Program-made: the position numbers and the translations under genes
Assembly: GCA_902388495.1 (NCBI GenBank)
Contig: CABMPP010000011.1
Span: 1-64,000 of the forward strand
Length of the DNA stretch: 64,000 nt
Reading direction: 5' to 3'
Source: an uncultured Bacteroides sp.
Lineage (GTDB): Bacteria; Bacteroidota; Bacteroidia; Bacteroidales; Bacteroidaceae
Shown here: in pieces, positions 58,724 through 64,000 of the stretch
How the letters are laid out: each line of letters begins with the position of its first letter
Position numbering within the stretch: the first letter of the stretch is position 1
Notes under the pieces: model-generated
Seen by the model: the letters and a program-made list of their open reading frames with translations, nothing else
Told to the model about the DNA's origin: nothing
The model's database searches: none

Positions 58724-59037
58724 CTCACGATTATAAACGCACGACTTGCCCGTGCAGACGTAGAGAATATTCTACACGGGCGCAATTGATTAGCTCTTTG
58801 ACGTATTGGTAAAATAGAGGTTGCAAGTTATCCTCTGCTGAAAACGGACGACGTGAATAGGCATAACTTGACAACGATGTATGCTGTGGTAAAGGTCAAA
58901 CCAGCATCGTTGCAAAAATAAACAGTTAGACTTTGGTCGGCAAATCAAGGCATTTGCTTTAATATATGGCCCCTCACGTCACGATACGTGAAAGAATCCG
59001 TAAAAGGTATCGGGGGCACAAACTAATACTTATTCTT
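58724..59037. ncRNA. 314-bp gap with candidate structured RNA elements
   Basis: No credible gene is seen apart from a 14-codon frame from ATG 58878. Two hairpins stand out: GCCCGT/ACGGGC (58748-58753 with 58776-58781) stacking on GTAGAG/TTCTAC, and CAACGATG/CATCGTTG (58872-58879 with 58905-58912) with an inner CTG-GGT/ACCAG helix. They could be RNA elements of an early transcript or a terminator. The word CACGATTATA at 58726 resembles the operon's start-codon leader. Confidence 0.4.
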
Positions 59038-59235
59038 ATGGATAAAGACGAATATATGAAGTTCTTGGAAGATACAGTAAAAGAGCTTATATCGGATTTG
59101 GAAGCCGCTACTGACTGTTTAGCAGCTTTATCAATTCGAAGAAAAAGAGAAATGGATGACCTTATGCGCCATATTGATGATGCAATAAGTAACTCTAAGA
59201 TTACCCTTAATAAAGTAGAGGGGGTGCTGCCGTGA
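59038..59235 (+). CDS. Small helical protein
   Basis: 65 residues from ATG 59038 (MDKDEYMKFLEDTVKELISDLEAATDCLAALSIRRKREMDDL); an earlier ATG at 58966 would add 24 residues but overlaps a probable non-coding region. It is acidic at the start and helical. Its stop overlaps the next start by 4 bp. Function unknown. Confidence 0.55.
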   Translation: MDKDEYMKFLEDTVKELISDLEAATDCLAALSIRRKREMDDLMRHIDDAISNSKITLNKVEGVLP

Positions 59236-59414
59236 AAGTAATCATGTTTGCTCTATCACTACTCGTGTTTGTTTGCGCGGTAGTCATGCTGTGTGGCGCC
59301 ATCGTCAAGGATAGCCCAATGTATTTCACTGGCATCATCTTTATGTTTTTGATTTGCGGGCTATCCCTGGTTTCCGTCAGAGTGACGTATGGAGAATTGA
59401 AAGAAGAAAAGTAA
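59232..59414 (+). CDS. Small two-helix membrane protein
   Basis: 60 residues from GTG 59232, overlapping the previous stop (GTGA). Two hydrophobic segments (IMFALSLLVFVCAVVMLCGAI and FTGIIFMFLICGLSLVSV) are separated by KDSPMY. Such small membrane proteins in phages include holin-like, anti-holin and superinfection-exclusion proteins, but nothing here identifies which. Function unknown. Confidence 0.55.
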   Translation: MKVIMFALSLLVFVCAVVMLCGAIVKDSPMYFTGIIFMFLICGLSLVSVRVTYGELKEEK

Positions 59415-59436
59415 TAATGTTCAAAACAAATTAGAT

Positions 59437-59634
59437 ATGAAGCAAGAAGTAAAATATGAGGTTATACCCTACGAGGTTACTGAGAGGGACAGAGGAAAGT
59501 TTTCTGTTACCAAATGCCCTTATATAGCAGGAAAGTTTGTAGGCTCTTACTATTGTGCTTGTTTGTGTAGATACTCTTTATCTACCCCAAAATATCGTGA
59601 AATAAAATGTTCATACAAGTATCAAAATATTTAA
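59437..59634 (+). CDS. Small cysteine-containing protein
   Basis: 65 residues (MKQEVKYEVIPYEVTERDRGKFSV then TKCPYIAGKFVGSYYCACLCRY). Four Cys lie in residues about 27-45 and a fifth near the end, so metal binding is possible but no standard zinc motif is clear. It is part of the early operon; function unknown. Confidence 0.5.
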   Translation: MKQEVKYEVIPYEVTERDRGKFSVTKCPYIAGKFVGSYYCACLCRYSLSTPKYREIKCSYKYQNI

Positions 59635-59648
59635 AACTGATTTAGGTA

Positions 59649-59852
59649 ATGATACAAATAAGAATTAGAGATTTGATAGGTGCCATAGCACTGTGTTTGC
59701 TTTTATCTCTACTCTTTATTGCCCGTGCTCAAAAAGAGTATATAAATGCTTTGTCACAATCGATAGCGGTAAAAGACAGTATTATAGAAAATTGCTTCAC
59801 GAAGGAATTTCAGCAAGCAGACTCAATGTTTAACGAAAAATACGGATTATGA
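59649..59852 (+). CDS. Small single-pass membrane protein
   Basis: 67 residues. A hydrophobic segment (LIGAIALCLLLSLLFIARA, about 9-27) is followed by a polar helix ending FQQADSMFNEKYGL. It resembles small spanin- or cell-envelope-type phage proteins only in size. Its stop overlaps the next start (ATGA). Function unknown. Confidence 0.55.
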   Translation: MIQIRIRDLIGAIALCLLLSLLFIARAQKEYINALSQSIAVKDSIIENCFTKEFQQADSMFNEKYGL

Positions 59853-60031
59853 TAACAATATCATGGAATTTCATTGTGTATGTACTGGTATTGGTATGTA
59901 CATACGCATTCGCAGCAACAAGGGATAATATACCTGGCTGGTTTGGCTCTTCAAGGGATTGGGCGATAATCTTATGGATTATATTAGGGATTATATTTAC
60001 CGCAATTTGGGGCGGTATATTTTGGTGGTAA
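59849..60031 (+). CDS. Small two-helix membrane protein
   Basis: 60 residues, starting with an ATGA overlap of the previous gene. Hydrophobic segments are FIVYVLVLVCTYAFAATRD and AIILWIILGIIFTAIWGGIFWW; the second is aromatic-rich. The two membrane proteins here are probably made together. Holin-like or exclusion roles are possible but not shown. It is the third small membrane protein in 800 bp. Confidence 0.55.
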   Translation: MITISWNFIVYVLVLVCTYAFAATRDNIPGWFGSSRDWAIILWIILGIIFTAIWGGIFWW

Positions 60032-60054
60032 TATTCAAAACAAGAAAGTAACGA

Positions 60055-60495
60055 ATGAAAGCAATAACAATAAAGCAACCGTGGGCATCCTTAATAGCCC
60101 ATGGTATTAAGGACACTGAGAACCGGAGTTGGAAAACGAATTTCCGTGGACGTGTTCTCATTCATGCCGCTGGGTCTCATGGTAGAAAGTTCTCCATTGA
60201 TTTGACTGACGAACAGACAAAAGCCGCATTTTCTACGATAGCTAAAGAAACTATGTTCGGCAATATGCCTTTTGGATCTATTATCGGCAGCGTTGAAATA
60301 GTGGACTGTGTGCAAAATCATCCTTCCATTTGGGCTGAAAAGGGTGTGTATAACTGGGTACTGGCTAATCCTATATTATTTAAAAATCCTATTCCTGCAA
60401 AAGGAAAATTGTCATTTTGGGAATATGATGGACTGTCATCGCAGGCGTTACAGGTTGTTGATGATGTGATTAAGAAACTTAAATCTAACGTATAA
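60055..60495 (+). CDS. ASCH-domain protein
   Basis: 146 residues. The segments AITIKQPWASLIAHGIKDTENRSWKTNFRGRVLIHAAGSHGRKF and GSIIGSVEIVDCV match the ASCH fold (PUA-like), with the usual 'Q-P-W-A-x-L-I-x-x-G-x-K-x-x-E-x-R'. ASCH proteins bind RNA or act as N4-acetylcytidine hydrolases; which applies here is unknown. It is a common phage and mobile-element protein. Confidence 0.82.
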   Translation: MKAITIKQPWASLIAHGIKDTENRSWKTNFRGRVLIHAAGSHGRKFSIDLTDEQTKAAFSTIAKETMFGNMPFGSIIGSVEIVDCVQNHPSIWAEKGVYNWVLANPILFKNPIPAKGKLSFWEYDGLSSQALQVVDDVIKKLKSNV

Positions 60496-60517
60496 CAAAG
60501 TAGAAAGGAACAAAAAT

Positions 60518-60784
60518 ATGATTGAAGCATTAAGTGAAGAAAAGCAATATCAGTATCTATCCACCCTAACGCATTACGCTGATATTGCAGATAGGCGGGC
60601 GCAAGAAAACGAATTTGAAGTGTTAGTATTGCGATTAATGAAAGAACTGGCAATCGTTCCATACAAAGATGGTAACCAATGGTGCGCCTTGTACGGCGAA
60701 GATTTACAGGCTGGAATTGCCGGATTTGGCAATACTCCATTTTTGGCGATGGCAGATTTAAGAGACCAATTAAATAAGGCGTAA
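60518..60784 (+). CDS. Hypothetical phage protein
   Basis: 88 residues (MIEALSEEKQYQYLSTLTHYADIADRR, then WCALYGEDLQAGIAGFGNTPFLAMADLRDQL). The ending resembles the small 'YGEDLQ-G-x-x-G-F-G-x-x-x' nucleotide- or substrate-recognition segment seen in some phage proteins, but I cannot name the family. It is part of the early operon. Confidence 0.5.
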   Translation: MIEALSEEKQYQYLSTLTHYADIADRRAQENEFEVLVLRLMKELAIVPYKDGNQWCALYGEDLQAGIAGFGNTPFLAMADLRDQLNKA

Positions 60785-60879
60785 ACCAATATAGAAACGA
60801 GCCAATAACGGATGGACCGGTAGGAATCCGGCAATTAAATAGATGTTCACCCATCATGAGGCTCTTAACAAGTAGAATT

Positions 60880-61101
60880 ATGAGTAAACAGTCAGAAAAC
60901 AGAGAAAAGCAGGGTTTTCATAAGAAATGCCCATGCTGTAGCAATTGTCTTCACTTTACCAGTGAAATAGTTAAGGAACAATCTTTCATGCCAGGAAGTT
61001 ATTGGGAGTGTGAAAAGAATCTCCGTTGTGGAATTGGTGGTTTTAAGGTTGGTAAATCCAATTGGTGTCAAGAGCATAAGTTTAAGAATGATAAGAAATG
61101 A
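60880..61101 (+). CDS. Small cysteine-rich, probably zinc-binding protein
   Basis: 73 residues from ATG 60880 (MSKQSENREKQG); an ATG at 60856 would add eight residues. It has CPCCSNCLHF, YWECEKNLRCGI and WCQEHK, giving seven cysteines with two Cys-x2-Cys-like pairs and a His. A zinc ribbon or rubredoxin-like fold is likely. No function is recognised. Confidence 0.55.
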   Translation: MSKQSENREKQGFHKKCPCCSNCLHFTSEIVKEQSFMPGSYWECEKNLRCGIGGFKVGKSNWCQEHKFKNDKK

Positions 61102-61198
61102 GTAGCAAGTAATAGTAACTTAGAAACTGTTTTGTCGTGTTTTATTTTGTGTTTATACCGGGTGTACCGTTCGTGAGAATAGTGCACCTTTCTTATTT

Positions 61199-61362
61199 GG
61201 AGAAGTGGCGGAATTGGTAGACGCTTAGTTTCAGTAGTAAAAATGCACGGATAGCATCACGAGTTGGGTAATCATGCTATTAACGCCCGACACACGTACA
61301 ATCGGAAGCTGAAACGAAAAGACTGATTGCAACAGATCCCGGTTCGAGTCCGGGCTTCTCCA
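61199..61362 (+). tRNA. Candidate interrupted tRNA-Leu with an insertion of about 85 nt
   Basis: The 5' part has acceptor GGAGAAG, a Leu-type D-arm (GCGGAATTGGTAGACGC, conserved with E. coli Leu tRNAs) and a putative TTAGT anticodon-stem half. The 3' part has ACTGA (61322-61326, pairing TTAGT with one T-G), a short variable region, T-arm CCCGG-TTCGAGT-CCGGG and acceptor CTTCTCC, with discriminator A. Between them lie roughly positions 61233-61318, foldable (ATAGCAT/ATGCTAT; GTTTCAG/CTGAAAC). Removal could give a loop TTCAAAG (anticodon CAA). Base 26 does not fit well, so splice points are uncertain. It may be a defective or intron-bearing phage tRNA. Confidence 0.5.
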
Positions 61363-61389
61363 CAAATCATTAATTAAATTTTAAATCTT

Positions 61390-61611
61390 ATGGCAACAAT
61401 CAGAGAAACAATTTTGAAAGTAAAGCCGGGTAAGCAGAAGATTATCCCGCTATCAGAGGTAGATGTGACTGGCTATCGGCAGCAGGCTCACGTGATAAGC
61501 AAGGAACTGAAAGATAAGGGAGTGCTTATTCCCAATGGCAAGCCGGCTTATACTATCTCCAAAAACAAGTACACGAACTCCATGTACATCATCAACAACA
61601 TGGAGAAGTAG
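61390..61611 (+). CDS. Hypothetical small protein
   Basis: 73 residues (MATIRETILKVKPGKQKII, then GKPAYTISKNKYTNSMYIINNMEK). It is basic, has no signal or membrane segment, and occurs often in this form at the start of Bacteroides phage early modules as far as I recall, but I cannot name it. It lies 20 bp before a LuxR-type gene. Confidence 0.5.
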   Translation: MATIRETILKVKPGKQKIIPLSEVDVTGYRQQAHVISKELKDKGVLIPNGKPAYTISKNKYTNSMYIINNMEK

Positions 61612-61630
61612 GCTTTTAAACCACACGATT

Positions 61631-61993
61631 ATGAATAGAGTATTTACAGAACTCACCCCCGAATGCGAGATTACAGCACGAATGTACGCACAAGGGTATG
61701 AGAAGAAAGAGATTGCCAATCTCAAATGTAGAGCTGTCAGTACGGTAAATAACCAACTGCAAAGGGCATTTGAGGTTTTGCATGTACGGAATGGGAGAGA
61801 GCTTGCAACTATGCTTTACGAGCGGATTAGTGGAGTGAAGTTCACGATGGATTTTGCACCGATTGTACGTTCAGCGGTTGCCTGCTGCTTACTGTGTGTC
61901 TTTTCTCTTTCACTTTACCACGAACAAAGTGACATGAGAAGGCCAAGAAGGACGAGAGTTGAACGAATAGAGAGAGTGAGGAGGATAGAATGA
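61631..61993 (+). CDS. LuxR-type HTH protein with C-terminal membrane segment
   Basis: 120 residues from ATG 61631; a longer upstream in-frame start overlaps the previous gene and is not used. The HTH is LTPECEITARMYAQGYEKKEIANLKCRAVSTVNNQLQRAFEVLHVRNGRELATML, a GerE/LuxR-like helix pair. It is followed by one hydrophobic stretch (APIVRSAVACCLLCVFSLSLY) and a basic tail. It may be a membrane-tethered regulator. The start follows the same CACACGATTATG leader as the gene at 58155. Confidence 0.72.
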   Translation: MNRVFTELTPECEITARMYAQGYEKKEIANLKCRAVSTVNNQLQRAFEVLHVRNGRELATMLYERISGVKFTMDFAPIVRSAVACCLLCVFSLSLYHEQSDMRRPRRTRVERIERVRRIE

Positions 61994-62289
61994 ATATTGA
62001 AGATATCTTAAATAGTGGTGCCAATGTTACTTTGACTATAAAATCCACTGATTTGAAAGAATTTGCGGAGCACCTTGTGAAGAAGACTGTGAGAAGTATC
62101 AAGGATTCTTTCATCAAGTCGGAGGAAGATTATCTTACTATTAAAGAAGCGAGCCAAATTCTGCATACTGATAAGTCAACTTTATGGAGATGGCATAGAA
62201 TCGGGTATTTGTGTAGACTGGAAATTGGTGGTAAGAGATTGTACAAGAAAAGCGATGTAGATGCTATTCTACAGAAAGAAAATAATTAA
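61990..62289 (+). CDS. Helix-turn-helix DNA-binding protein (excisionase/HTH_17-like)
   Basis: 99 residues, overlapping the previous stop by 4 bp (ATGA). The C-terminal half (YLTIKEASQILHTDKSTLWRWHRIGYLCRLEIGGKRLYKKSDVDAILQKENN) has the winged-helix 'L-T-x-K-E-A-x-x-x-L...W-x-x-x-G...Y-x-x-x-D-x-x-x-x-L' pattern of MerR-like excisionase-type domains. It may act in excision or early gene control. No direct target is seen. Confidence 0.78.
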   Translation: MNIEDILNSGANVTLTIKSTDLKEFAEHLVKKTVRSIKDSFIKSEEDYLTIKEASQILHTDKSTLWRWHRIGYLCRLEIGGKRLYKKSDVDAILQKENN

Positions 62290-62308
62290 CCCTTTAATTT
62301 TTACGATT

Positions 62309-62776
62309 ATGAGTAATGAAAAAGAATTAGCTCTAAAAGAGCAGGAATCTTCGTTTGAAATTCAAGCGGCAGATTTGAGTACAAGTGACCTTCCGTCTTT
62401 GGAGGATGCACAAGAATTACCGATTGATTTGTGTGGTAACTATTGGACGCCGGAACATGCCGGTGAATTTAGGAAAATGTTTTTTGTTGAAATCAAGCCG
62501 CAAAGAGTGCTGAGTGCAACCAATCCGGATGAATTGATAGATTTGGATTGTGCGACATTCTTGGAAAAAACAGAGGATGGAACCGTGCAGACGGTGACAA
62601 ATGGTTCTCGCAGACTGGTTGGTATTCTTGAGCAGTATATTGAAAATGGTTCTCTTAAAACAGGGACTCCATTAAAAATTACCTACATGGGAAAAAGAAA
62701 GAATAAGACCAATAATTTTCAGTCTGACAACTGGTCTGTAAAACCGCTTCGTATTAACCTGCCAGTTGTTCGGTAA
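62309..62776 (+). CDS. Hypothetical recombination-associated phage protein
   Basis: 155 residues from ATG 62309 (MSNEKELALKEQESSFEIQ), with the leader ACGATTATG. It has LPIDLCGNYWTPEHAGEFRKMFFVEIKPQRVL, then NGSRRLVGILEQYIENG and TYMGKRKNKTNNFQSDNWSVKPLRI. The last part resembles short basic, OB-like endings of phage ssDNA-binding proteins. It overlaps the RecE-like gene by one base (TAATG). An accessory role in recombination is inferred from context only. Confidence 0.5.
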   Translation: MSNEKELALKEQESSFEIQAADLSTSDLPSLEDAQELPIDLCGNYWTPEHAGEFRKMFFVEIKPQRVLSATNPDELIDLDCATFLEKTEDGTVQTVTNGSRRLVGILEQYIENGSLKTGTPLKITYMGKRKNKTNNFQSDNWSVKPLRINLPVVR

Positions 62777-63921
62777 TGGAGGCATTTGACTTAGATGGAT
62801 TCGCAGAAGGGGAAGAACTTAACCCTTCTGCTTATAATCCGGATGATTACCCAACAAAAGAAACTATTTTAGATTTCATTGCGCTAAACTGTAATAAAAA
62901 GCCAGTCAATATTGATTTGAAATCATTGAGTAGAAATGGTACAGTAAAGCGCGATCCGATGGAATTATATCTCCAAAGCAAATATATTTCCTCTTCGAAT
63001 CTTAAAAATGCCCTTAAAACTCCACGCTCTTTTTATTATGACTATGAGAGAGTTTTTGAAGAGAAGGAAAAACCTTGTTTCCAATTAGGCACATTCGCGC
63101 ACATGGCATTTCTTGAACCTCGTCTGTTTGATCTCGTGAGGGTGGAACCAAAGTATAGCCAGTCTTCCAAAGAAGGTGTGATTGGGATGATTAAGTTCTA
63201 TGATGAACTTTTGTCAAAAGATAAGGACTACATTCCTGATGTTGAAGAAGAACATCCTTCTGAAAGGTGGAATTTCAACGATCTGAAATACTATCGAGAC
63301 AGCAGGAAGCAGAAGTGCCTTGATTTGGGATATTCTTTCATAAGCGAAGAAACTGACATGATAATCAAAGCGCTGGAGAGAAATTATTATTGGTATGGCA
63401 GTGGCATTATTCAGCAGCTTTTGAAAGGTGCACTTTCGGAAGTCTCTTTTTATGGGACAGATGAGGAAACAGGGTTGAGCGTTAGGGTAAGGCCGGATTA
63501 TTTCAATGTTGAAGAGAATATTGGTGTCAATGCTGTTATCTCTTTCAAGACCACACGAGCCGATGATCTCGGCAAGTTCTACTATGATTGTGCCAAGCTC
63601 AAATATGAGTTGTCAGAAGGTATGTATCAGGAAGTGATGAGCAGTGTTACAGGGCGAAACTTCAATGTAACGATAATGATTATGTTGCAGACGGTTGAGC
63701 CTTATGATATTGCTGTTCTTTTCTGGTCTCCCGATGATTTGGCAAATGGTAAGTATAAATATCACTATGCTCTTTCAATCGTAAAGGATTGCTTTGATAA
63801 GAAGTGGTTTCCTGGCTACGATGCCAAAGCGGAAGAAGGCGCTCGTGGTGTTATTGATATGCAGCTTCCTGATTGGAGTAAAAAACTTCTTCATCCGGTA
63901 GCTATTGAAGACTTTGAATAG
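62776..63921 (+). CDS. RecE/DUF3799-like nuclease-fold protein with altered active site
   Basis: 381 residues. The segments YISSSNLKNALKTPRSFYYDYE, FQLGTFAHMAFLEPRLFDLVRVEP and LSVRVRPDYF match RecE-like PD-(D/E)XK exonucleases of phages (His109, Glu222, Asp241). At the expected D-x-K motif the sequence is VISFKTT (Ser256, Lys258), so one catalytic acid appears replaced. It may be a reduced-activity or structural relative. Neighbour genes (HTH, small DNA-associated protein) and early position fit a phage recombination module. Confidence 0.75.
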   Translation: MEAFDLDGFAEGEELNPSAYNPDDYPTKETILDFIALNCNKKPVNIDLKSLSRNGTVKRDPMELYLQSKYISSSNLKNALKTPRSFYYDYERVFEEKEKPCFQLGTFAHMAFLEPRLFDLVRVEPKYSQSSKEGVIGMIKFYDELLSKDKDYIPDVEEEHPSERWNFNDLKYYRDSRKQKCLDLGYSFISEETDMIIKALERNYYWYGSGIIQQLLKGALSEVSFYGTDEETGLSVRVRPDYFNVEENIGVNAVISFKTTRADDLGKFYYDCAKLKYELSEGMYQEVMSSVTGRNFNVTIMIMLQTVEPYDIAVLFWSPDDLANGKYKYHYALSIVKDCFDKKWFPGYDAKAEEGARGVIDMQLPDWSKKLLHPVAIEDFE

Positions 63922-63927
63922 AAACTT

Positions 63928-64000
63928 ATGAAAACATTATTCGATGAGGATGCAAATTACAGTCAGAAGATTTATCGACGAGATCGTCATGGGCGGTTTG
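63928..64000 (+). CDS. Phage protein cut by the window end
   Basis: ATG at 63928 opens a frame reading MKTLFDEDANYSQKIYRRDR and on to the window edge, with no stop. It is 6 bp after the RecE-like gene and so belongs to the same operon. Too little is visible to identify it; further recombination or replication genes would be expected here. Confidence 0.55.
   Translation, partial: MKTLFDEDANYSQKIYRRDRHGRF

Noticed and set aside
58878..58922. 14-codon frame (MYAVVKVKPASLQK) as a leader peptide
   Set aside because: No ribosome site precedes it, and the sequence is explained by a hairpin.

Overview
The window is a stretch of a Bacteroides-type chromosome. The support is lineage-specific: TAnnTTTG (-7) promoter boxes with few strong Shine-Dalgarno sites, fimbrillin-type lipoproteins, a TonB-receptor-like barrel, a permuted F-type ATP synthase operon (atpDC before atpBEFHAG), fhs/glyA, and a DUF5112/DUF5113-like giant sensor. 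Species cannot be assigned from what is visible.

Layout. 1-3682: two fimbrillin-family surface proteins, the first cut by the window edge. 3683-5119: mostly non-coding, with a possible frameshifted ORF, an orphan antitoxin-like gene, short repeats and the atp promoter. 5120-12449: complete F1Fo ATP synthase operon with an AtpI-like membrane protein. 12526-14751: Pif1-like helicase with HRDC domain. 14938-17370: reductase and two secreted proteins on the minus strand. 17392-22094: OmpR-type two-component pair divergent from an outer-membrane receptor-like gene, with phased repeats between them. 22105-23037: retropepsin-like protease. 23052-29147: NtrY/NtrC-type pair divergent from an ABC exporter (permease plus ATPase), with a sigma-54 promoter and two upstream palindromes. 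29248-33688: marR-tolC-emrA-emrB-type efflux operon with a palindromic operator. 33807-36852: convergent fhs and glyA (one-carbon metabolism). 36956-39835: pyrB-pyrI-flavin reductase-outer-membrane barrel. 40116-44905: PBP1A, HPPK-like protein, KdsB and an M16 pseudo-peptidase (envelope and cofactor synthesis). 45091-46254: a protein of 14 MORN repeats. 46344-47282: prs. 47407-52485: a double-module sensor kinase plus response regulator. 52507-54836: AbgT-type transporter, rpiA and a 56-residue protein.

55031-64000 is accessory DNA next to tRNA-Arg(TCT), most likely the early and immunity region of a temperate phage. A minus-strand operon carries an S24-type repressor, an EVE/PUA plus PD-(D/E)XK nuclease-like protein and a lipoprotein. 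A plus-strand early operon holds small proteins, an ASCH protein, a LuxR-type HTH protein, a DNA-binding HTH protein, an interrupted tRNA-Leu-like gene and a RecE-like nuclease. Three CTAA-N5-TTAG palindromes lie between the divergent operons and look like repressor operators. No integrase or second attachment site is inside the window, so the far end lies beyond 64000.

The most interesting items are the repressor-linked nuclease/lipoprotein cassette (candidate superinfection-immunity system), the interrupted tRNA-Leu, the sigma-54 control region, the double sensor kinase and the possible programmed frameshift near 3790.
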